Positions 6,304-12,698 of a stretch of 14,230 nucleotides of DNA are shown in pieces (the first letter of the stretch is position 1; each line of letters starts with the position of its first letter). The DNA lies in contig CAAFNI010000494.1 of NCBI GenBank assembly GCA_900764215.1, forward strand, positions 1 to 14,230, written 5' to 3'. The notes under the pieces are model-generated. The model ran no database searches and was not told the origin of the DNA. It saw only the letters and a program-made list of their open reading frames with translations. The DNA comes from an uncultured Sutterella sp. (GTDB taxonomy: Bacteria > Pseudomonadota > Gammaproteobacteria > Burkholderiales > Burkholderiaceae_F). Made by a program: the position numbers and the translations under genes.

Positions 6304-8841
6304 ATGGAGGACATGCAGTCCCAACTCGCCGCGCTGACGCGGCTCGTCACGGATCTTCAGAAAACCGTGCTCGAACTCAAGGAAGAAGTTTCGGCGCTTC
6401 GCGCACAAAATGCCGCGTCCGCAGCCGCCGTTGCCCGATCGTCCGTCTCTGAGCACGGGACAAGACGCTCAGAACCCGCGCTCACGCCCGCAGCCCGGAC
6501 ATCGGCTTCTCCTCAAGCGCCCCGAACGGCAGACCGCTCCCGCAGACTGCCGGGAATCGTTGCCGAAAGGAATCTTTCACCCCGAGAGAAGGTCGAATTC
6601 TTTGCCGGCCTATTTGCCGGGCGAACCGACGTCTACGCAACCCGTTGGACATCCAAACGCACTCCGCCCACATCGGGCTACTCGCCCAAATGCACGAAAC
6701 GCTTCAGCGACGTCTGCAGCCTGAAGTGTCACCTCTGTGCGCATCGCGCCTACGAAGGCGTGAGCGAGGGCGCCTACTACGCCCATCTCAAGGGCGAAAT
6801 CGTCATGGGCGTCTATCCGCTCCTGCCCGACAACACCTGCCGATTCGCCGTCCTCGACTTTGACGACAGCGACTGGAAAAGAGACGGCCGTGCAGTCATT
6901 CGCACCGCCCGCCGGCACGGCATAGCGATTGTCCCGGAAATTTCGCGATCCGCGAGCGGCGTGCATCTCTGGCTCTTCTTCGCCGAACCCGTCCGCGCGG
7001 CCCTTGCGCGCCGGGTGCTCGAGCGCCTCATCGCACTGACGATCGCCGACGAAGGCCTTCTCAAGCTCGACTCCTTTGACCGCATCATTCCCTGCCAAGA
7101 CGAACTTCCGCGCGGGACTGCGTCCATCGGCAACCTCGTCGCGCTGCCCATGCAGCCCGAAGCCAAGGCCCGGGGCGGCTCCGTTTTCGTCGACGACGAT
7201 CTGAACGTCATCGAACGCCCCTGGCAGCACCTGCAGGCCGTCCGCCGCATGACGCCCGACGAAGCGGAGACCTTTTTGCTGGAGACGGCGCGAGCCGACC
7301 TCAAGACTCCGGACGGCGCCGCCAAAGCGGAGCTGCTTCTGGAGACGCTCCCATGGGAGCGCGTCGAACTCACCAAACCTCTCCATGCGGCCGCGAACGT
7401 GCAGGCGCTCTCGATTCGCCTTGACAACGCACTCTACCTCAAGGCCGACGAACTCACCGCGCCGCTTGCCAACGCGCTCGTGCGGCTGGCGACCTTTTCC
7501 AACCCGGAGTTCTACAAGCAGCAGGCCTACGCCAAACCCGTTTGGAAGAGCGGCCGCATCGAAAACGGCAGAAATCTTCACCGCTTCATCACCTACGCCC
7601 GCGCCTATCCCGAATGGCTCTCGCTGCCTCGAGGCGCCTGCGACGACATGTGCAGGCTCCTTGAGAAAAGCGGCATTGCGTATCGCCTTGATGACGCGAG
7701 AAGCGCGGGAAAACCGATAGACATCGCATTCAGGGGCGCACTGACGCCGGAGCAGGAAGGCCTGCTCAAAGCCGTTCTCAAGAAGGAGCAAGGCATCGTC
7801 GTCGCACCGACCGGCTTCGGCAAAACGGTCTTTGCGATAGCCCTCATTGCCGCAAGGCGCGTCAGCACCGTCGTCATCGTGCACCGAAAGGACCTCCTTG
7901 CCCAATGGCGCAAACGCATCGAAAAATTTCTCGAGCTCTCCGAAGATGGCGTCGGCGAATGGAGCAGTCCAAAAAAGCGCCTCACGGGCACGCTCGACCT
8001 CGTGATGGAAGGAACGCTTGCAGGAAGGCCGGAAGAAGAGCTTCGAACCTTCTTTGCGCAGTATGGTCAAGTCATCGTCGACGAATGCCATCATGCGGCG
8101 AGCAGCGGTTATGCGAAAGTGCTTGGGCAATGCAGCAGCCGATGTCTGATCGGACTCACGGCGACCTTTGAGCGCACGGACGGCACTCAAAAGGCAACGA
8201 CCTTTCTTTGCGGCCCGATTCTCAAAAAGCTCAAGACGCCCAATGCCCTGCCCGTCCGCCTTGACGTCCGGCGCTTTGAACACCCCGAATCCTTCAGCGC
8301 CGGCCTCGTTCATGCCGAGCTGATGAACCGGCTGGCCCGGCATCCTGAACGCAATCGCTTCATCGTCTCGATTCTGCGCGAACTGGTTGAGCGAAGACGC
8401 CGCGTCCTCGTGCTCACCGGCCGGCAGCAGCATGTCGAGGATTTGGCCGCAATGCTCAAGGCGCTGCCCGTTCAGACCTTCGTCCTTTCATCCGACATGG
8501 CGGGCCGGGACCGCGCGCTCGTCGTGAGGCAGATCGAAGAGCTCCCCGCATCCGAGCCCCGAATCGTCGTGGCTACGGGCCAGCTCATCGGCGAAGGATT
8601 CGATCATGCGCCGCTCGACACGCTGCTCCTTGCCATGCCCGTCGCCAGCGCTCCGCTCCTGACGCAATACATCGGACGCGTCGTGCGGCTGCACGAAGAG
8701 AAGACCGACGCCGAAATCATCGACGTCGTCGACAGCGGCATCGCCATGCTCGAAAAGCAATTCATGAGGCGACAGAAAACCTACAAGGCCAGAAAAGTGC
8801 TGTTCGAGCGCCCCGACGCGGGCGGCCGGCTCTGGGATTAG
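6304..8841 (+). CDS. Primase (AEP)-SF2 helicase fusion, TOTE-type conflict protein
   Basis: An 845-residue DNA-handling fusion. Residues 1-40 look like a coiled coil, 41-85 a Ser/Ala/Pro-rich linker. Residues about 95-300 form an archaeo-eukaryotic primase domain: a possible zinc site C130, C138, C142, C145; metal-binding D185 and D187 in LDFDD; H221 in SGVHLW; and the PCQDELPRG-GNLVALP block at 263-282. After a linker resembling the N-terminal region of XPB-like helicases comes an SF2 helicase (about 480-830): Walker A APTGFGKT (501-508), DECHH (593-597), TAT (619-621) and QYIGRVVR (788-795). This order matches the TOTE conflict-system core, proposed to act against mobile elements. No partner gene is adjacent. 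The ribosome site is weak; a second ATG lies three codons in. Codon use resembles its neighbours, so there is no sign of recent transfer. Confidence 0.9.
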   Translation: MEDMQSQLAALTRLVTDLQKTVLELKEEVSALRAQNAASAAAVARSSVSEHGTRRSEPALTPAARTSASPQAPRTADRSRRLPGIVAERNLSPREKVEFFAGLFAGRTDVYATRWTSKRTPPTSGYSPKCTKRFSDVCSLKCHLCAHRAYEGVSEGAYYAHLKGEIVMGVYPLLPDNTCRFAVLDFDDSDWKRDGRAVIRTARRHGIAIVPEISRSASGVHLWLFFAEPVRAALARRVLERLIALTIADEGLLKLDSFDRIIPCQDELPRGTASIGNLVALPMQPEAKARGGSVFVDDDLNVIERPWQHLQAVRRMTPDEAETFLLETARADLKTPDGAAKAELLLETLPWERVELTKPLHAAANVQALSIRLDNALYLKADELTAPLANALVRLATFSNPEFYKQQAYAKPVWKSGRIENGRNLHRFITYARAYPEWLSLPRGACDDMCRLLEKSGIAYRLDDARSAGKPIDIAFRGALTPEQEGLLKAVLKKEQGIVVAPTGFGKTVFAIALIAARRVSTVVIVHRKDLLAQWRKRIEKFLELSEDGVGEWSSPKKRLTGTLDLVMEGTLAGRPEEELRTFFAQYGQVIVDECHHAASSGYAKVLGQCSSRCLIGLTATFERTDGTQKATTFLCGPILKKLKTPNALPVRLDVRRFEHPESFSAGLVHAELMNRLARHPERNRFIVSILRELVERRRRVLVLTGRQQHVEDLAAMLKALPVQTFVLSSDMAGRDRALVVRQIEELPASEPRIVVATGQLIGEGFDHAPLDTLLLAMPVASAPLLTQYIGRVVRLHEEKTDAEIIDVVDSGIAMLEKQFMRRQKTYKARKVLFERPDAGGRLWD

Positions 8842-8848
8842 GCCGCCC
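8820..8848 (+). repeat. Inverted repeat spanning the stop codon of the primase-helicase gene
   Basis: GGGCGGCC (8820-8827) and GGCCGCCC (8841-8848) are perfect complements flanking 13 bases that contain most of the TAG stop (8839-8841). It is distinct from the terminator a few bases downstream. Confidence 0.5.
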
Positions 8849-8854
8849 TGACAA

Positions 8855-8889
8855 AAGCGGGCGCTCCCTTGTGCAGGGAGCGCCCGCTT
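8855..8889. terminator. Bidirectional terminator between the helicase and small heat-shock genes
   Basis: A perfect 15-base-pair stem, 8855-8869 with 8875-8889, with a 5-base loop. The minus-strand reading ends in CTTTTG and the plus-strand in CTTCTC. It lies between two convergent genes and can serve both. Confidence 0.85.
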
Positions 8890-8911
8890 CTCATTCATGC
8901 GTCAAATGCAT

Positions 8912-8929
8912 ATGACGGACATCCGTCAT
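8912..8929. repeat. Perfect 8-2-8 inverted repeat across the small heat-shock stop codon
   Basis: ATGACGGA-CA-TCCGTCAT is a perfect 18-base inverted repeat that includes the TGA stop (8926-8928) of the minus-strand gene. A third copy of the arm, CGTCA at 8900-8904, can pair with 8913-8917 instead, so two mutually exclusive hairpins are possible. Confidence 0.6.
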
Positions 8930-9372
8930 TCGATGGCGATCATCTTCTTCGCCTTGGCTTCGATCGCCTCCTTCTTCGGGATCGAAACGCTCAAGACGCC
9001 GTTCTCGTACTTCGCCTTGACATCCTCCTCCGTCACGCCTTCGCCGACGTAAAACGCACGGCTGAGCGCGCCGGACCAGCGTTCGCGACGCACGCAATGG
9101 CCCTTCTTCTCGTTTTCCTGCGTCTCTTCGACGGCCTTTTCGGCACTGATCGTCAGATAGCCGTCCTTGAGCGTGGCGCTGATGTTTTCCTTCTTGAAGC
9201 CCGGAAGCTCGACGTCAAGCTCCCAGCTCTTTTCGCCTTCGCGCACGTCGGTCTTCATCAGGCGACCGGCGCGATTGCCAAAGAGCTTGTCATGAGCGTG
9301 CTGATCGGTCAAGCGAGCGAACGGGAACGTGTCATCGAAGAGGTCTTCACCAAAAACAGACGGAAGCAGCAT
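8926..9372 (-). CDS. Hsp20 / alpha-crystallin small heat-shock protein
   Basis: A 148-residue ATP-independent holdase chaperone. The alpha-crystallin domain spans about residues 39-133, with WELDVELPGFKKENI (50-64), the family signature AKYENGVLSVSIPK (120-133) and a C-terminal I-x-I motif (IAI, 145-147) that normally docks between dimers in the oligomer. The open frame extends seven codons further up (MKRKENK), but that ATG has no ribosome site. The ATG at 9372 has AAAGGA seven bases upstream, and MLLPSVFGEDLFDD is a typical family N-terminus, so I choose it. Transcription likely starts from the sigma-32 promoter at 9477-9504, giving a leader of nearly 100 bases that can pair with the ribosome site. 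The gene is monocistronic. Confidence 0.95.
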   Translation of the reverse strand: MLLPSVFGEDLFDDTFPFARLTDQHAHDKLFGNRAGRLMKTDVREGEKSWELDVELPGFKKENISATLKDGYLTISAEKAVEETQENEKKGHCVRRERWSGALSRAFYVGEGVTEEDVKAKYENGVLSVSIPKKEAIEAKAKKMIAIE

Positions 9373-9373
9373 T

Positions 9374-9419
9374 TTGTTTTCCTTTCTTTTCATCTGCCGT
9401 CGACCATGGCGGTAAACAA
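9374..9419 (-). promoter_or_regulatory. Possible RNA thermometer over the small heat-shock ribosome site
   Basis: On the transcript UUGUUUACC (9419-9411) can pair with GGAAAACAA (9382-9374) in eight of nine positions. This would cover part of the Shine-Dalgarno AAAGGA (9385-9380) and its spacer with a weak, AU-rich helix. Such helices melt on heating in known thermometers of small heat-shock genes. The pairing was found by eye, without energy calculation. Confidence 0.35.
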
Positions 9420-9476
9420 TCGGAGAAGCGGTCGTGCGGAACTCTTTCGAGCCCTCATCGCTTCCCTCTGAATCCT

Positions 9477-9504
9477 ATATGGAGGCCGGCGGCGCGGTTT
9501 CAAG
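9477..9504 (-). promoter_or_regulatory. Sigma-32 heat-shock promoter of the small heat-shock gene
   Basis: On the minus strand CTTGAAA (9504-9498) is followed after 13 bases by CTCCATAT (9484-9477). The sigma-32 consensus is CTTGAAA, a 13-14 base gap, then CCCCATNT; only one base of the -10 differs. It lies about 105 bases upstream of the start codon at 9372, as expected for a heat-shock chaperone gene. Confidence 0.85.
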
Positions 9505-9569
9505 AAAAGGAAATGCACATACTTTGCCTAAAGGCAAAAGTCGGCAAGGCATGTGCCCGCGCCCTCCGT

Positions 9570-10760
9570 CTACGCCTTTGCAAAGACGCCGCGAAAGACG
9601 GGCACGACGCGCAGAAGGCAAAAGAGCACGCCCGCGCCCGCAATGGCGCCGCCCGCCCAGCCGATGTCGCCGATCGCGGCATGCGTGCAGACGAGCCCTC
9701 CCACGAGGGCGCCCGAACCGATCCCGACGTTGTAGATGCCGGAGTAAACGCTCATGGCCACGGCGGTGCCCGACGGGACGGCTCGAATGATGGCCGACTG
9801 GAAGACGAGGTTGTAGATCGTCACCGAAAGGCCCCAGAAAATGCACAGAAGCACGATCGTAAGCTCATGTCCGCCCAAGGGCGCCATGAGGAGCATGCTC
9901 GCGAGGATGCCGACAACGGAAAACTGCATGAAGGCGATCGGCCGGCGGTCGAAGAAGTGCGAGAAGATCCAGCTGCCGAGAATGCCCACGGCGCCGTAGG
10001 CGACGAGCACCCAGGTGATGCGGTCGGGATGCATGCCGGTGACCTGCGCAAGGAAGGGTTCGATGTAGGAGTAGACCGTGAAGTTGCCCGTCATGATGAT
10101 GGGCGTGAGAATGTAGATGCCCATCAGGGTCGGCTGCCCGAGAAGCGCCGGCACTTTGTCGAGCGCAACGGCGTTTCGGCTGTGCACGCTCGGGAAGAAG
10201 CGCCAGAGGCAGACGAGCGCGAGCGCGGCGACGATGCCGATGGCGAGAAAGGTCATGCGCCAGCCGAGATAAAGGCCGAGCACGCGTCCGAGCGGCAGGC
10301 CCGCGATCATGGCGATCGAGGAGCCCGCGACGACAAGGCCGAGCGCGGTTGAGGTCTTGTGCTTCGGGGCCACTTCGACGGCGAGCGGACTCACCACCGA
10401 CCAGAAGATCGCGTGCGAGCACGCCACGCCGAGGCGCGAGGCCAGAAGAATCCAATAGTTGGACGCAACGGCCGAAAGGACGTGGCTCGCCACGAAGAGC
10501 GCAAGCACCGACATCATGAGGCGACGGCACTCCATTTTCGAAGCGAGGAGCATGAGCGGCAGCGACATGATCGCGACGACCCAGGCATAAGTCGTCACCA
10601 GCCAGCCCATCTCGGCCTCGGTGCGCCCGAAGTCCCGCCCGATGTCGGTGAGAAGGCCGATCGGAATGAATTCCGAAGTATTGAAGACGAAGGTGCAGAG
10701 CGTGAGCGTCAGCACGGGAAGCCAACGCATGAAAAGAGATTTCTCGCCGGTGTCGGTCAT
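9570..10760 (-). CDS. sotB: MFS efflux transporter, SotB-like
   Basis: A 396-residue major facilitator with about twelve membrane helices. It resembles E. coli SotB (sugar efflux transporter) along its length: FNTSEFIPIGLL in helix 1 (26-37), TYAWVVAIMSLPLMLL (57-72), SRLGVACSHAIFW (108-120), GLPLGRVLGLYLGWRMTF, YSYIEPFLAQVTG and YNVGIGSGALVG near the end. Family members export arabinose, IPTG-like sugars or drugs by proton antiport, so the substrate here is open. The N-terminal extension before helix 1 has about the same length as in SotB, supporting the ATG at 10760 although its ribosome site is poor. It lies 152 bases downstream of the TetR gene on the same strand, with its own possible -10 box and a hairpin in its leader. 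I see no clear terminator after it; TTTGCC-TAAA-GGCAAA at 9523-9538 lacks a T-tract. Confidence 0.88.
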   Translation of the reverse strand: MTDTGEKSLFMRWLPVLTLTLCTFVFNTSEFIPIGLLTDIGRDFGRTEAEMGWLVTTYAWVVAIMSLPLMLLASKMECRRLMMSVLALFVASHVLSAVASNYWILLASRLGVACSHAIFWSVVSPLAVEVAPKHKTSTALGLVVAGSSIAMIAGLPLGRVLGLYLGWRMTFLAIGIVAALALVCLWRFFPSVHSRNAVALDKVPALLGQPTLMGIYILTPIIMTGNFTVYSYIEPFLAQVTGMHPDRITWVLVAYGAVGILGSWIFSHFFDRRPIAFMQFSVVGILASMLLMAPLGGHELTIVLLCIFWGLSVTIYNLVFQSAIIRAVPSGTAVAMSVYSGIYNVGIGSGALVGGLVCTHAAIGDIGWAGGAIAGAGVLFCLLRVVPVFRGVFAKA

Positions 10761-10797
10761 GATGTCGTGCGCTTTTGAAATGATTTCTTGTTCTTCA

Positions 10798-10824
10798 CCG
10801 AAGGCCGGGCCTTCGGATTTTTTT
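10798..10824 (+). terminator. Plus-strand intrinsic terminator upstream of sotB, without a visible gene to serve
   Basis: CCGAAGGC (10798-10805) and GCCTTCGG (10809-10816) form a perfect 8-base stem with a CGG loop, followed by ATTTTTTT (10817-10824). This is a textbook terminator on the plus strand. Every gene for several kilobases here lies on the minus strand. On the minus strand the same hairpin would sit in the sotB leader, preceded by a run of A. Confidence 0.8.
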
Positions 10825-10834
10825 GAGGACGATG

Positions 10835-10840
10835 ATCATA
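10835..10840 (-). promoter_or_regulatory. Possible -10 box of sotB
   Basis: TATGAT on the minus strand matches five of six bases of the -10 consensus and overlaps the palindrome ATGATCAT (10832-10839), which might be a regulator site. No good -35 box stands at the right distance. Confidence 0.3.
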
Positions 10841-10912
10841 GCGCAGCGCCCGGCTGCGGGGAGCGCGGGGAAGCAGAGAGCGTGATGCAGGTCAAGGCGC
10901 CGGAGCGCACTT

Positions 10913-11560
10913 TCAAAGCGCCGCGGACGCGGAATCCGGGATCGTCGCCCGACGGTGCATCCCGTCGTCGCTTTTCGTGAGAATCAGGTCGAGATATCGG
11001 CTGACGTATTCCCGGGGATCTCCGATGAGGTCGCCGCCGATGATCATGTTGATGAAGATCGACTGAATGATCGGCGCGAAGAGGACGACGGGACGCTCGC
11101 GCACGAAGTCCGGCACGTCTGCCCGGTCGAGCAGCGCGGCGAGCAGGCCGTCCCGCTTGAAGACGGGCAGGAAGAGCGAGGCGTAGATCCCGCGGGTGAG
11201 CTCGGGCGCACGAAGCCCCTCGGCCCAGATGAGCCTAAAGATGCGCAGGTTGCGCTTTGAGCGGGCCGTCCCGTCTATGAGGGGCGCGGCAATCCTCAGG
11301 AACGTCTCCTTGAAGGAGAGGTCCTTGTCTTGATCCCGCGCGACGTTCTCGAGATTGCGGCGCATGACGCCCGCAAAGCCTTCTGCGAGCGCGCGAAGGA
11401 GTTCCTCCTTGCTCTTGAAGTAGTTGTAGATCGTTCCCTTGGCAACGCCCGCACAGCGCGCGATGTCGTCCATTCTGGCGGCGTCGAAGCCCTGCTTCTC
11501 GAAGCAGTCGAGGGCTGCGGAGAGGATGCGGCGGCGCTTGTCTTCGGTTTTGACGGCCAT
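10913..11560 (-). CDS. TetR/AcrR-family transcriptional regulator
   Basis: A 215-residue repressor-type regulator. Residues about 9-55 are the TetR DNA-binding domain: RRILSAALDCFEKQGFDAARMDDIARCAGVAKGTIYNYFKSKEEL in sequence, with the recognition region VAKGTIYNYF at 39-48. The C-terminal two-thirds is the variable ligand-binding and dimerisation domain. It begins 28 bases after the ybhR stop, so it is most likely the fourth gene of the export operon and represses it when no substrate is bound. In E. coli the ybhFSR genes also travel with a TetR regulator (CecR/YbiH), but there it is the first gene and its sequence is quite different. AAGG stands 12 bases before the ATG, a slightly long gap. 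Its operator is probably upstream of the operon, outside this window. Confidence 0.92.
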   Translation of the reverse strand: MAVKTEDKRRRILSAALDCFEKQGFDAARMDDIARCAGVAKGTIYNYFKSKEELLRALAEGFAGVMRRNLENVARDQDKDLSFKETFLRIAAPLIDGTARSKRNLRIFRLIWAEGLRAPELTRGIYASLFLPVFKRDGLLAALLDRADVPDFVRERPVVLFAPIIQSIFINMIIGGDLIGDPREYVSRYLDLILTKSDDGMHRRATIPDSASAAL

Positions 11561-11588
11561 GGCGAAGGTATTCCTTGTGAGAGGCGGA

Positions 11589-12698
11589 TCAGGAGATCTT
11601 GTGTCTGAAAAGATAGGCTGCGACGCTCATCGAGCCCAGCCCCACGAGGGCGACAGGCCAGCAGAGCGGCAGAATGTCGAGGAGGCCCGCGCCCTCGAAA
11701 TAGACGGCCCGGATCGCCTGAATGCTGTATCGGAGCGGATTGAGGATCGTGATGGTCTGCATCCAGTGCGGCATGGCGCGCACGCTCGTCATGAGGCCCG
11801 AGAGAATCACCATCGGCAGCATCATCATGATGATCATGACGATCGACTGCTGGATGTTGTCCGCAACGGCCGAGACGCAGAGCCCGAGCCCCACCATGCA
11901 GAGGCTGAAGCCGAAGATCACGAGACCGAGCAGCAGGAAGGAGCCCTTGAAGGGGAGCTCGAACCAGAGAAAGCCGATCGCGAAGATCAAAAAGGCCTGC
12001 GCGCAGGCGATGAGCGTCGGCATGACGGCCTTGCCGACAAGAATCTCTATGCTGTCGGCGGGCGTCATGAGCATCATGTCGAAGGACCCGTCCTCGCGCT
12101 CGCGCGAAACCGAAAGCCCCGCGAGAAGCAGCACCTGAATGAGCGCGAGCACCGGAATGAGGCCCGGCACGATCGTGTAGCGGGTGATGCCGTTCTCGTT
12201 CCAGCGGGCGCGGTCGCGCACTTCGACGGCGAGTCCCGCGCCGTGCGCCGCGTTGACTTCGGCCGCGATCGAGCTGATGTAGCCGTACGCGATGCCCGCG
12301 GTCGTGGAGTTGCGCGCATCGGTGACGACCATCATCTCGCCCTTGCGCGCGAAGTCGTTCGGAAAGGCGACGCCCACGAGCGACTCGCCCGAATCGATGC
12401 TACGCTCAAAGTCGGCGAGCGAAACGGCGTTTCTCTTGAGGTCGAAGAGCCCCGTGCCGGCGATGCCGCGCACGATCTCGGCCGATGCGCTCGAATGCGA
12501 TTCGTCCAGGAGCACCCAGGGCACGCGCTCAAGATTGAAGGTCGCGCCGTAGCCGAAGAGAATGGCCTGCAGGAAGACGGGGGCGATGAGCACCACCCGG
12601 GAGCCCTTGTCGCCGAGGGTCACGATGAATTCCTTGACGACGATGGCGAAAATGCGGTTGAGGGACGCGAGAACGTCCCGCCGGAAGGCCTTCAGCAT
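11589..12698 (-). CDS. ybhR: ABC-2 type export permease, YbhR-like
   Basis: A 369-residue membrane subunit of an ABC exporter. It has one N-terminal helix (about 35-52), a large periplasmic domain (about 53-172), then five helices between about 175 and 362, the ABC-2 layout. The cytoplasmic coupling motif SREREDGSFDMMLMTP (198-213), LPMVILSGLMTSVRAMP (294-310) and NPLRYS (320-325) match E. coli YbhR, which is of nearly identical length. The frame stays open 61 codons further upstream, but that part lies inside ybhS; AAGGAGG seven bases before the ATG at 12698 fixes the start. The gene overlaps ybhS by seven bases (ATGCTGA), implying translational coupling. It should pair with YbhS as a heterodimeric channel energised by YbhF. 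Confidence 0.92.
   Translation of the reverse strand: MLKAFRRDVLASLNRIFAIVVKEFIVTLGDKGSRVVLIAPVFLQAILFGYGATFNLERVPWVLLDESHSSASAEIVRGIAGTGLFDLKRNAVSLADFERSIDSGESLVGVAFPNDFARKGEMMVVTDARNSTTAGIAYGYISSIAAEVNAAHGAGLAVEVRDRARWNENGITRYTIVPGLIPVLALIQVLLLAGLSVSREREDGSFDMMLMTPADSIEILVGKAVMPTLIACAQAFLIFAIGFLWFELPFKGSFLLLGLVIFGFSLCMVGLGLCVSAVADNIQQSIVMIIMMMLPMVILSGLMTSVRAMPHWMQTITILNPLRYSIQAIRAVYFEGAGLLDILPLCWPVALVGLGSMSVAAYLFRHKIS

Noticed and set aside
6610..8433. A 607-codon minus-strand frame opposite the primase-helicase gene
   Set aside because: It lies opposite conserved primase and helicase motifs and shows mirror-codon composition without domains.
9373..9393. Seven-codon N-terminal extension (MKRKENK) of the small heat-shock protein
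   Set aside because: The upstream ATG lacks a ribosome site, while the ATG at 9372 has AAAGGA at seven bases and matches the usual family N-terminus.
9523..9538. TTTGCC-TAAA-GGCAAA hairpin as terminator of sotB
   Set aside because: The stem is only six AT-containing pairs and no T-tract follows it on the minus strand.
9513..10352. A 279-codon plus-strand frame opposite sotB
   Set aside because: It is extremely rich in charged residues, antisense to a transmembrane transporter, and a classic shadow of hydrophobic codons.
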